DNA from: Deinococcus ruber
GTDB lineage: Bacteria > Deinococcota > Deinococci > Deinococcales > Deinococcaceae
Length of the DNA: 35,019 nt
Assembly: GCF_014648095.1 (NCBI RefSeq)
Contig: NZ_BMQL01000050.1
Span: 1-35,019 of the forward strand
Reading direction: 5' to 3'
In this document: piece by piece, positions 1 to 7,868 of the stretch
How positions within the stretch are numbered: position 1 is the first letter of the stretch
Layout: the number at the start of each line of letters is the position of its first letter
Notes under the pieces: model-generated
What the model was told of the DNA's origin: nothing
Databases searched by the model: none
What the model saw: only the letters and a program-made list of their open reading frames with translations
Made by a program: the position numbers and the translations under genes

Positions 1-55
1 AAACACCATCCCAGAGCTGCTCTAGCCTTTTATCCCGCCCCAAACTGTCCCCTAC

Positions 56-289
56 TCAGGCTAGACATGATATGAAGGCCCCCGACAGCCGCCCGCTGTT
101 GACACGCTCACTCTGAGGTTTCCCCAGCTTGTTCTGATGTGGAGGCACGTTCGACGTGCGGCTGTCTGCACCGACCTGCGCCTTCAATGCGTGAATCTCA
201 ACCACCAAGCGGTCGCGCTCCGCCGTCATCTCCCGGAGTTGGGTCACAAGCGTGTGACGGTGAAGGCAGGTGGGGTTCGACGCCCTCAC
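56..289 (-). other. Possible remnant of an IS66-like transposase N-terminus (77 aa)
   Basis: The small frame has a heptad-like stretch (LREMTAERDRLVVEIHALKA) followed by DSRTSNVPPHQNKLGKP. This resembles the coiled coil plus 'NSRNSSKPPSSDGLGKP' segment at the N-terminus of IS66-family TnpC transposases. The start would be GTG and no ribosome binding site is evident. The frame is open upstream without an ATG to a stop near 330, and the rest of a transposase is absent. It is either a decayed fragment or a chance ORF. I see nothing else convincing in bases 1-484, which form the distal flank of the pilus operon, and no clear terminator for that operon. Confidence 0.3.
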
Positions 290-484
290 CTTATCAGGAC
301 ACGGTTCGCAAGGAAGGCTGCTGAGTCGTCACTCCAAAAGAGCCGTTTCATAACATCTGTAGACATTGATGGTGACCTCATGGACAACGTAGAGCTATTT
401 TCGTTAGCTATCACATCAGCAGAGGGTGAGCGTATCCGAGAGCCGCTGATCAGTAGGGGTCTCTGCTCGAGCTGAACACTTACC

Positions 485-1699
485 CTATTTTTCGAGGGCC
501 TGCATCATGCTAGTCATCGGCAGGAAGACACTCACCACGATGACGCCAACGACCGAGCCCAGCATCACCATCAGCACCGGCTCAATCGTGGCAGTGAGCG
601 ACTCGACCTGATTTGTGACTTCGTCGTTGTACACCTCGCCCAAGTAACTCAGGGTTTCTTTGAGATTGGCTTTCTCCTCCGCGGCCTTGAACTGCAGGGC
701 AAACTGTTCCGGGAATTCCTTGGGATACTGGAGCAACACCGGGTACATGCGATTGCCGACGAGGGCAGCCTCGCAGATTTCGTGCATGTGCTGGGCATAG
801 AGTGCGTTGCCTGCGATGCTGGCGGCGATCTGGAGCGTTTCGGGGAGTGGGATGTCGTTCTTGAGCATCACCGAGATACTGCGGCTGATGCGGGCGAGAA
901 TGAAGGTACGGAGCAGCGGTCCGACGATGATCAGGCGCAGCAGCAGCGTGTCGGTGTTTAACTTCCCGGCAGGCGTCTTTCGATACTGCAGCACACTGTA
1001 GACCGTCAGCCCCAAGACCAGCAGGATACCTGCCGTATACAAGGGATTGGAGGCGACTTCTGAGATGGCCTTCACCGCCTTGGTGAGTGGTGGCAGCTCG
1101 GCGTGGAGACCATCCAGGATCTTCATAAAGGTTGGGACGACGTTGCCCATGATGAAGTAGGTCACGACGATACAGGCAACCATGATGATGGTCGGGAGGG
1201 TGAGCCCTTTTTTGACCATGCCGGTGATGCGCAGCTGCCATTTGTACATCTCGCCGAGTTCTTTGAGTGGCCGGGCGAGGTTGCCGCTGGCCCGTCCCAT
1301 GCGGAGGAAGGCCACGAACACCGGGTCGAAGGCCTTGGCGTGCTCTTTCTTGCCGAAGACCTCCTCGATGGGTTCTCCGTCGTCGACGTCGCGGCGGATA
1401 CGTTCGACGGTCTGACGGAGGTAGGCATTGGTGGTCGTGCGGGCCGCGACCGCGAGCGCTTCGCCTTGCGACACGCCACCGCCCAAGAGCTGCGCGAACT
1501 GCTGGGTAAACAGGGCCTTATCCTTCAACGAAGGATTGCGTTTACTCCACGGCAGCACAATGTCCTGCGACTTGGCAATGCGCGTGGGCGCAAGACCCAT
1601 CGCGGTGATGCTCTGCCGGGCCGCGTCGGCAGTCGCGGCATCGATCCTGCCCTTGCGGAGCTGGCCGCTGGGGTCATACGCGTTGTACGTCCAAATCAT
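485..1699 (-). CDS. pilC: PilC, type IV pilus inner-membrane platform protein
   Basis: This is a 404-aa polytopic protein of the T2SSF/PilC family, which forms the inner-membrane platform on which the PilB and PilT ATPases act. The soluble N-terminal part begins IWTYNAYDPSGQLRKGRID, typical of PilC. It is followed by two GspF-like repeats with membrane segments around residues 165-190, 210-235 and 370-395 (the last ends VVGVIVVSVFLPMTSMMQALEK). I chose the ATG at 1699, not the longer frame at 1717, because AAGGAG sits about 8 nt before it. It is the last gene of the minus-strand pilus operon, separated from the previous gene by a 65-nt gap that holds a hairpin. The length is normal for the family. 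Confidence 0.93.
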   Translation of the reverse strand: MIWTYNAYDPSGQLRKGRIDAATADAARQSITAMGLAPTRIAKSQDIVLPWSKRNPSLKDKALFTQQFAQLLGGGVSQGEALAVAARTTTNAYLRQTVERIRRDVDDGEPIEEVFGKKEHAKAFDPVFVAFLRMGRASGNLARPLKELGEMYKWQLRITGMVKKGLTLPTIIMVACIVVTYFIMGNVVPTFMKILDGLHAELPPLTKAVKAISEVASNPLYTAGILLVLGLTVYSVLQYRKTPAGKLNTDTLLLRLIIVGPLLRTFILARISRSISVMLKNDIPLPETLQIAASIAGNALYAQHMHEICEAALVGNRMYPVLLQYPKEFPEQFALQFKAAEEKANLKETLSYLGEVYNDEVTNQVESLTATIEPVLMVMLGSVVGVIVVSVFLPMTSMMQALEK

Positions 1700-1718
1700 G
1701 GTCGTCTCCTTGAACAAC

Positions 1719-1753
1719 GCGGACGCCCCACCACGGCTGGGTGAAGCGTCCGC
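1719..1753 (-). terminator. Intergenic hairpin before pilC (attenuator or processing site)
   Basis: The arms GCGGACGC and GCGTCCGC pair perfectly, with inner CCCACC/GGGTG pairing. There is no T-tract. It lies in the only sizeable non-overlapping gap near the 3' end of the operon, so it could lower or separate pilC expression. This is inferred from the fold only. Confidence 0.4.
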
Positions 1754-1764
1754 GCAGCGCGGGG

Positions 1765-2859
1765 TTACTGGGGCAGCCAGGCGTAGCTGATCGGATAGGT
1801 GTGACCGCCCTCATCCTTGGCCTGCCACGTCAGCGTGACGGGATCGGTGGCCCGCGTCTGGACCTTGACACTGCCGACCAGCATCGATTTGGGCATCAGG
1901 GTGCCGGTGGCGGTTCCAGCACTGCTGTCGCGCACGGTCAGCTGCGCGGCGAGCTGCTGCCCGTTCTGGTACGCACGGAGGGTATTGGGGTCGATCTGCA
2001 CGCTGGAGATATCACTCAGGTTGCTGATGCTGTAGCTCACGGTATTGCCCCGGTTCCGGAACGACAGGCGCAGGTAGTTGGGCACCAGCGTGATGGCGGG
2101 ATTCATGGTGGTGGCCGTGGGCTGTGCTACGGCCACGGGGGCAGGGGCAGGAGCTGTGACCGGCGCGGGGGTGGCGGCGACCGGGGCGGGGGCGCTGAAC
2201 ATCTGTGCGGCAGAGGGCAGGACTGCCTGCGGTGCTGCGGCGAACACCGGAGTCGGGGCGACGGCCACTGGGGTCGGCGCGGCGCTGGGGGCGCTGTTGA
2301 AGACCTGGGCGGGGCTGCTGGGGAACGCCGCCTGCGCCTGGGGTGCGGCGGACGGGACCGGCGAAACGGCCTGTGGCGCAGCGGGCTGGCTCTGCAACGG
2401 CTGCGCGACGGTGGCCGGGAGCGTGAGGCCTGTCGGCTTCGCACTCAGGGCTGCCATGACCTGCTGCGTTGGCGTCGCGGCTTGTGGGGCGGGTGCCTGG
2501 GGGGTCGGCGTCTGGCTGATCATCTGGGTGATGCGCGTCCATTCCGCCTGGTAGCGCACCATCTCTTCGAGCGACGCCACGTGCAGCGAGCTGGGGCTTT
2601 GGATGGTGATGCTGATGCCGGTCCCTTCGTAGTTGGCGATGTAGTAGACGTTATCGGCGATGGTCTGCGTGCCGTAGGGCAGGGTGTAAATATTGAGCGG
2701 CATGACCATCGGCTGGGAGCCAGGGGCCGACACAATCGCCTTGGTGAGCTGCGGCTGGGCGGGCAGCGGCGTCACCGGTGCGGCAGTTTGTGCGTGCACA
2801 GAACCGAAGAGAAGGGCGGTGGTGAGCAACATCGGCAGGGAGCGCAGCAGCTTTTTCAT
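1765..2859 (-). CDS. Secreted Pro/Ala/Gln-rich pilus-operon protein, unknown function
   Basis: This is a 364-aa protein with a clear Sec signal peptide (MKKLLRSLPMLLTTALLFGSVHA, cleavage near residue 23). A folded N-terminal region spans about residues 25-125. A long low-complexity Pro/Ala/Gln/Val linker spans about 150-260. The C-terminal domain of about 100 residues is beta-rich (ITLVPNYLRLSFRNRGNTV through YAWLPQ) and resembles an Ig-like or VirB9-like fold only in general character. It lies between pilQ and pilC, so an envelope partner of the secretin is the best guess. A copy of the shared promoter box is centred about 30 nt upstream (2881-2903). I do not recognise the family. Confidence 0.75.
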   Translation of the reverse strand: MKKLLRSLPMLLTTALLFGSVHAQTAAPVTPLPAQPQLTKAIVSAPGSQPMVMPLNIYTLPYGTQTIADNVYYIANYEGTGISITIQSPSSLHVASLEEMVRYQAEWTRITQMISQTPTPQAPAPQAATPTQQVMAALSAKPTGLTLPATVAQPLQSQPAAPQAVSPVPSAAPQAQAAFPSSPAQVFNSAPSAAPTPVAVAPTPVFAAAPQAVLPSAAQMFSAPAPVAATPAPVTAPAPAPVAVAQPTATTMNPAITLVPNYLRLSFRNRGNTVSYSISNLSDISSVQIDPNTLRAYQNGQQLAAQLTVRDSSAGTATGTLMPKSMLVGSVKVQTRATDPVTLTWQAKDEGGHTYPISYAWLPQ

Positions 2860-2880
2860 AATGAATGACCTCTACAGGGG

Positions 2881-2903
2881 AGTGTGGCTGTTCTGGGGGT
2901 GAC
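2881..2903 (-). promoter_or_regulatory. Shared promoter box upstream of the 1765-2859 gene
   Basis: On the minus strand: GTCACCCC, 9 nt (CAGAACAGC), CACACT. The -10-like hexamer ends 21 nt before the ATG at 2859, giving a short leader with GAGG. It is one of 12 copies with the same 9-nt spacing. It lies in the gap after pilQ, so it may be an internal operon promoter. Confidence 0.55.
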
Positions 2904-2932
2904 GGGGACGGCGTGACCGCTCCCGTCTGGGT

Positions 2933-5353
2933 TTACTTGCCGGGGATAGTCACGCGGGTCACGCCGTCGCCCAGCTGCGGCGGGGTCGGTGCCCGGTCGT
3001 CGGTGCGGTCAGCGGCCTGCAGCGTGATCAGCAGCACGCTGCTTGACGCAGTGTTGCTGCTCTTGCCGAACAGCCCGCCGATCACAGGGATTTGACTGAG
3101 CAGGGGGACACCTTTGCTGTTCTGCGCGGTGTCCTGACTGAGCACGCCGCCGAGGATGAGGGGTTCGCCTGGGGTGACCGTCACCACCGTCGTCATGCTG
3201 CGTTTGGCGATGATCACGCTGTCGGCCACGCCGGACACGGGCTGCTCGCCCAGCTGGAGTTCGACGGTCAGTTCGATGCGGCCGTCCGGCGCGAGGCGGG
3301 GGACCAGGGTGACGTCCAGGCCGTAGTCGTAGCTGGTGCGGCTGGTGCTGGTGGTGCCGCCACTGGTGGTGGTGCTGCTGGGCAGGAGGATCTGCCCGCC
3401 GTTTTTAAAGTTTGCACTGCGGCCATCCTGTGCAGCGAACGTGGTATCGAGCAGGGTATTGGCGCGGCCTTCGCTGCGAGCGGCATTCAAGGTGGCGGAG
3501 AGGCTGAGCGCACCGACGCCGGGCTTGTAGCCAGCGCTCAGACTGCCCGCCGACTGCGCGATGCTGAAGCCGCCCAGACCGACGCTCCAGTCCACGCCCA
3601 GATCCTGCCCGGTGCTGCCGCTGATCTGCTCGACTTTGAGGGCCATGCGGACATCCGACAGTCGGGTATCGAGATCAGCGATGGTGCGTTGCATGCGGGC
3701 GACCGTCGCGGATGGGCCGGACAGCACGATGGAGCGGCTGCGTTCGTCCGGCACGATGCGCACGTCGCTGGTGGCGGCTGGGGTCGCAGCTGACGTGGGG
3801 GTGGTGGCGGCAGGGGCGGGTGTCGCTGCCTCGGTGGTCGTCGGTGTCGCGGGGGTGGCCGAGGTGGTCGCGGGCGTGACGGCCGCTGCGGCGCTGCCCG
3901 AGCTGTAGAGGGTCGTGAGTTCTGCCGCGATCACGCTGGGGAGCGCGTAGGACAGGGGCACGCGCACCGTGATCGGTTCGACGGGGGCGGCCGGTGCAGC
4001 GGGGGCTGGCGGCGCGGGGGGCAGCGCCTGCACCACGCTAGCCAGGTACATGCTGACGCGCACCTGCTCCTGTGGCGTTCCCCGCACTTCCAGACCACCC
4101 GGCACGATGCGCGCCGAGACGGTCGAGACGACCTCTTTCAGGCTGTCGATGGCGGTGGCCGGGACGCGTGGGTAGGTGACGCTGATGCGGGTCGCTTCAC
4201 GGATTTCTGCGGCCTGGAGCGCCTGGGTAAACAGCGCGAGGTCGTCCTTGTTGCCCTGCACGACATACGTGCCGGCATCGAGCGGGTTCAGTTTCACCGC
4301 GCCGCTGACCGTGGCGAGGCGGGTGAGCAGGTCTGCCGAGAGAGTGGTGGACACGGTGCGCTGCTCCAGCGAGAGGGGGGGTGGCGGTGCTGGCGTAGGA
4401 ACGGGAGCAGCGGCCGCCTTCTGCGCGGCTTCCTGCTGTGCCGTGGCCTGCTGAGCGGCGACTTGAGCTGCTTTCTGGGCCGCTTCTTGATCATTGAGCT
4501 TCTGCTGCGCCGCGTCCTGATCGGCCTTTTGCTGCGCGGCTGCTTTCTGCGCGGCTTCCTGGGCAGCCACCTCGGCGTCATGGGCGGCCTGGGCATCCGA
4601 CGCCAGCTGCTTGAGGGTTGTCAGGGCCTTCTGAATCTTGTCCGGGTTGTCGCTCTGCAGGTAGGCCCGGCCATATGCCACGGTGATGGTCACGCCGTAC
4701 AGCTCGTCAATGGCTTTCTGCGCGAGGGCCGGATCAACGTCGCCGATCTGCACGTCGGCGGAGACCTTGGTGGGGATCTTTGCGGCGGCGGGCAGGGGTT
4801 TGCTCATGCCGAGCAGGAGTTTCTGGACATCCTGAATCTGCGCGGGTGATCCACTGACGATGGTGGTGCCGTTGATCGGCAGCACCTGTGCGCCCGTCAG
4901 GCCACTCAGCCGCCGCGCGTCATCATCGTTGATCGTGACCGGAACGACGCTCCGTGCGCTGCCCGGTACGACATTCAGCCGGTCCACGTAAATCGCCGGG
5001 GCGACCACCAGGGTGTTGCCGATCAGCTGCCCTTTGATAGCGTCCTGATACAGACTCAGCAGCTGCTCTAACGCGGCGCGGGCCGTCAGGCCTTTGAAAT
5101 TCGTGTTGACCTGAAACGGCGGGATGTCACGGGCGAGCAGGGTCAGGCCACTGGCGCGGGCGATGACGTTCAGGACCGTGCTGAGGGGCGCACCCGCCGG
5201 GAGCACGACGGTCAAGGGCTTGTCGAGGCGCGGGTTACCGGTGAGCTGGACCGCTAGGCTCGGCAGGCGTGAGGCAGTCGCGGTGGCGCCGAGTGCGGAC
5301 GCGGGCACGGCCAGGAGGAGCGTGAGGGAGAGGGCGAGCAGGGACTTATTCAT
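2933..5353 (-). CDS. pilQ: PilQ, outer-membrane secretin
   Basis: This 806-aa protein forms the outer-membrane channel for the pilus, and in Deinococcus/Thermus relatives also for DNA uptake. It has an N-terminal signal peptide (MNKSLLALSLTLLLAVPASALGA). Secretin N-type and ring-forming domains follow at about residues 25-250. An unusual Ala/Gln/Lys-rich, probably helical segment of repeated EAAQKAA/QQ units lies near 255-320. More N-type domains and a Thr/Ala/Pro linker (about 490-530) precede the C-terminal secretin domain with VPLLSQIPVIGGLFG and a final beta motif SSSVLLITLQA. Its start overlaps the stop of the upstream gene by 4 nt (ATGA). A copy of the shared box lies 46-68 nt before the start, inside the upstream gene. 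Confidence 0.93.
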   Translation of the reverse strand: MNKSLLALSLTLLLAVPASALGATATASRLPSLAVQLTGNPRLDKPLTVVLPAGAPLSTVLNVIARASGLTLLARDIPPFQVNTNFKGLTARAALEQLLSLYQDAIKGQLIGNTLVVAPAIYVDRLNVVPGSARSVVPVTINDDDARRLSGLTGAQVLPINGTTIVSGSPAQIQDVQKLLLGMSKPLPAAAKIPTKVSADVQIGDVDPALAQKAIDELYGVTITVAYGRAYLQSDNPDKIQKALTTLKQLASDAQAAHDAEVAAQEAAQKAAAQQKADQDAAQQKLNDQEAAQKAAQVAAQQATAQQEAAQKAAAAPVPTPAPPPPLSLEQRTVSTTLSADLLTRLATVSGAVKLNPLDAGTYVVQGNKDDLALFTQALQAAEIREATRISVTYPRVPATAIDSLKEVVSTVSARIVPGGLEVRGTPQEQVRVSMYLASVVQALPPAPPAPAAPAAPVEPITVRVPLSYALPSVIAAELTTLYSSGSAAAAVTPATTSATPATPTTTEAATPAPAATTPTSAATPAATSDVRIVPDERSRSIVLSGPSATVARMQRTIADLDTRLSDVRMALKVEQISGSTGQDLGVDWSVGLGGFSIAQSAGSLSAGYKPGVGALSLSATLNAARSEGRANTLLDTTFAAQDGRSANFKNGGQILLPSSTTTSGGTTSTSRTSYDYGLDVTLVPRLAPDGRIELTVELQLGEQPVSGVADSVIIAKRSMTTVVTVTPGEPLILGGVLSQDTAQNSKGVPLLSQIPVIGGLFGKSSNTASSSVLLITLQAADRTDDRAPTPPQLGDGVTRVTIPGK

Positions 5354-7188
5354 GGGGAAACCTCAAGCGGGACTTTGGTGATGTGTCCATCGGTGTTGAG
5401 TGTGAGTGTCGTTGGGGTGACGCCCATCACAACGGTGGCGGTGCCTGGAATGGTCTGGCCCGCGCTGACGGTTTCATCGCGGTCCTGCAGGTGCACGATG
5501 GCGAGCAGGCCCTGGTCGGTGTCGCTGTACCCGAGGTAGTGCAGGTCGGCCGTGGCGGCTGTGGGTGTGGGGGTGTTCGTGGACGGCAGTGGAATGGCGG
5601 TGCCGTCTGGACGGGTCAGGGTGACGGGACCGGGTGTGGTGCGCTGCGAGGGAAGGGGCAGCGCTGTGCCGGTGGCAGGTGGGGGCGTGTAGACGACGGC
5701 GTTCCCACCTGGTGCTGTGGGGAGTGGCGTCGGCGCTGGTGCGCTGGGAAGTGGAATGGCGGCGGCGCTCTGCGGCAGTGCGGTCTGAGGGAGGGCAGCG
5801 GGTGGGACATACGCCTTGGGCTGGGAGGTGATGGCGGGCGCTGGCACCTTGGGCGCGGTGGGCACGGCGACGGCTGTGCGGCGCGCTGGAGCGGGGACGG
5901 GGAGGGGGGCGCTGCTCAGGGCAATCACGGGCGAGGTGGCGGCAGGGGGGAGTGCGGGGAGCGGCGAGACTGGCACGGGTGCAGGGGTGGGCGCACTGAC
6001 GGGCAGGGCGACCAGCGGGCGACTGTCGACGGTGGAAATGTGGATTGGGCGGACGGGTTTCGGCGTGACGGCCTCGGCGGTGCTGTCGGTGGGCGTGCCG
6101 AGGCCACCTTTGGCGACGAAGGTGGCGGCTAGGGCTGGATCGGGGGGCACCAGGGCCGCCTGGACGCCTGTGTCGCTCGGGTCGCTGGTCTTGGGGGGCG
6201 GCGGGGTGCTGCTCGGCTTTGGAGCCGCGCTAGCAGGCTGCACAGGCGGGGGGCCACTTGGAATGATGACGGCAGCGGCGGTGGCCCGACCAAGCGGCGC
6301 GGTCGGGTGCGGCGTTGGCGTGTGGGCTGCAGGAGTGCCCGGCCCTGTGGCTGTGCTTTTGAGCGGGGGTGTGGGGGTGGCGAGCGGGGGTGTTGCCGTC
6401 GAGACGGGAGGAGCGGCTGGCAGCAGCGCTGTTGATTCCTCGACGGGAATCGGTGAAGGGAAGAGCAGGGGTCGGGCAAGGAGCGCCGCACCGATGACCA
6501 GCGCAGCGGTTGCACCCAGGATTATCCTGTTGCGGGGCGTCCGTGCAGGACGCTGACCGCGCACCGTGCCGCTTTCGGCAGTGGTGTCGGGTGCTTGCAT
6601 GGGGGCTGCGTTTCGGTTGGGACGCGGTGCTCTGAGGGTCGCGATCCAGGAGGGGCTGGTGTCGGTGGGTTGACGGGGCGTGCGGAGGCGTGGAGCGCGC
6701 CGCTGGCGGCGGTCCGTCGGTTCGGCGGGCAGGAGGGGTTCAGGGGACGGTGGTGGCTCGTCGAGCTGACCGAGGCGGAAGGGTTCGGGCGCTTCTTCTG
6801 GAGGCGTCGGCGTGGACACAGCTGGCGCGCTGGGCACGCTCGATGTCTCGATCAACGGGCGCTGGGCCGTGGGTGGCGCAGCGGGGCTGGTTGGCGGTGT
6901 GGCGGCAGCGGGCGCTGGCGGTGTCAGGAGGGGGCGCACGATGGTGGTGCTTGCCGTCGTTGGGACAGGGCTGGGGGTGTCTACCGATGCGCTCGGAGCG
7001 GCGGGCGTGGCCGATTGGCTGACTGGGTTGGGCCGCACGGGCGCTGGGGCGGAAGGCACGCCGGGCGCAAGTGCAGAACCGATGGGTGCAGAAGCGACAG
7101 GCGTGGGTGCTGCTGGACGTGCCACCGAGACGGGCGAAGCCAGCCGGACGGGGGCGGGGCGGGCATCGAGATCATGCGGATTACTCAC
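5350..7188 (-). CDS. PilP-like pilus assembly protein with very long Pro/Ala/Thr-rich linkers
   Basis: This 612-aa single-pass membrane protein has a cytoplasmic N-terminal part (residues 1-210) that is largely Pro/Ala/Thr/Ser. One transmembrane helix lies at about residues 222-241 (IILGATAALVIGAALLARPL). About 300 further Pro-rich residues follow. The compact C-terminal domain of about 70 residues starts at DLHYLGYSDTDQGLLAIVHL and resembles the PilP/GspC homology region, which couples the PilM-N-O complex to PilQ. Position between pilO and pilQ supports this role. The start is GTG with AGGAGG upstream, and it overlaps the pilO stop (GTGA). It is far longer than usual PilP (about 180 aa). 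The disordered stretches could span a thick Deinococcus-type envelope (inference). Confidence 0.7.
   Translation of the reverse strand: MSNPHDLDARPAPVRLASPVSVARPAAPTPVASAPIGSALAPGVPSAPAPVRPNPVSQSATPAAPSASVDTPSPVPTTASTTIVRPLLTPPAPAAATPPTSPAAPPTAQRPLIETSSVPSAPAVSTPTPPEEAPEPFRLGQLDEPPPSPEPLLPAEPTDRRQRRAPRLRTPRQPTDTSPSWIATLRAPRPNRNAAPMQAPDTTAESGTVRGQRPARTPRNRIILGATAALVIGAALLARPLLFPSPIPVEESTALLPAAPPVSTATPPLATPTPPLKSTATGPGTPAAHTPTPHPTAPLGRATAAAVIIPSGPPPVQPASAAPKPSSTPPPPKTSDPSDTGVQAALVPPDPALAATFVAKGGLGTPTDSTAEAVTPKPVRPIHISTVDSRPLVALPVSAPTPAPVPVSPLPALPPAATSPVIALSSAPLPVPAPARRTAVAVPTAPKVPAPAITSQPKAYVPPAALPQTALPQSAAAIPLPSAPAPTPLPTAPGGNAVVYTPPPATGTALPLPSQRTTPGPVTLTRPDGTAIPLPSTNTPTPTAATADLHYLGYSDTDQGLLAIVHLQDRDETVSAGQTIPGTATVVMGVTPTTLTLNTDGHITKVPLEVSP
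5399..5421 (-). promoter_or_regulatory. Shared promoter box inside the PilP-like gene, ahead of pilQ
   Basis: On the minus strand: GTCACCCC, 9 nt (AACGACACT), CACACT, then CAACAC. It overlaps the coding sequence GVTPTTLTL of the upstream gene, so part of the match could come from codon use. The exact 9-nt spacing and a CACACT hexamer identical to four other copies argue for function. It would serve pilQ, which starts 45 nt downstream. Confidence 0.4.
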
Positions 7189-7868
7189 TGCGAGCCTCCT
7201 AGGGGCGTGGACGTGATCGAAGCGGTGGCCGTCGGTGTGCTGCCGCTTGCTCCTGACGTGGAAGACGTACTTGGGAGGGGCGTGGGCCGCGTCGACGGGG
7301 ATGTGCTGGGAGGTGGTTGGAGCGTGCTGGCGGGGGTCATGACGACCGCGAGCGCGTTGGTATCACGGGTGTAGGTGGTCAGTTTCAGCGTGCCCGCCAC
7401 CAGGCCGTTCTCACCGGCCGATAGCGTGAGGCTGCGGGTGGTGTAGGCGCGGGGGAGGCGGGCGAGGGTCTGGATGTACGCCTGGGTGCGGGCATAGCTG
7501 CCGAGCAGCGTCATGTCCAGGTCGATGGCGGTGACGCCGGGCAGACTGCTGGGGCGCACACTGCGGTTGATGCGGCCCGTGCGGACATTCAGCGCGTGGG
7601 CGGTTTCGGAGAGCGTCTGGAGGACACTCGGGAGATGCTCAGCATCCGGCAGATTGCTTTTCAGGGCATCGAATTCCGCCTGGAGCTGCTGGTGGCGTTG
7701 GGTTTCCTGGGGCAATGCCTGGACTGCCTGCTGGAGTGCCTGAATGTCGGTGTTCAGGGCGTCGCGCTGGCTGAGGGCTGACTGGAGTGGGGGGAGGGTG
7801 AGTTGGGTGACGACCAGGCCGCCGATCAGCAGGACCGCGAGGGTGGGGAGGAATTCACGGGTGTTCAT
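7185..7868 (-). CDS. pilO: PilO, type IV pilus inner-membrane alignment protein
   Basis: This is a 227-aa bitopic protein. It has a short cytoplasmic N-terminus, a transmembrane helix at about residues 7-25 (LPTLAVLLIGGLVVTQLTL) and a coiled coil at about 27-75. A ferredoxin-like periplasmic core typical of PilO follows, with a TAIDLDMTLLGSYARTQAYI segment. The C-terminal tail is Ser/Thr/Pro-rich. The ATG at 7868 overlaps the previous stop (ATGA), so I reject the longer frame that would start at 7937. PilO pairs with the PilN part of the upstream gene to form the inner-membrane alignment complex. Confidence 0.88.
   Translation of the reverse strand: MNTREFLPTLAVLLIGGLVVTQLTLPPLQSALSQRDALNTDIQALQQAVQALPQETQRHQQLQAEFDALKSNLPDAEHLPSVLQTLSETAHALNVRTGRINRSVRPSSLPGVTAIDLDMTLLGSYARTQAYIQTLARLPRAYTTRSLTLSAGENGLVAGTLKLTTYTRDTNALAVVMTPASTLQPPPSTSPSTRPTPLPSTSSTSGASGSTPTATASITSTPLGGSQ

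Noticed and set aside
1741..2868. 375-aa plus-strand frame opposite the secreted pilus-operon gene
   Set aside because: Gly/Arg-rich antisense shadow of a GC-rich gene; the minus frame has a signal peptide and operon context.
3171..3181. Further GTCACCCC matches inside pilQ and at 14354, 21550
   Set aside because: They lack CANNNT at the 9-nt spacing and encode VTP-type residues, so they are treated as coding coincidences.
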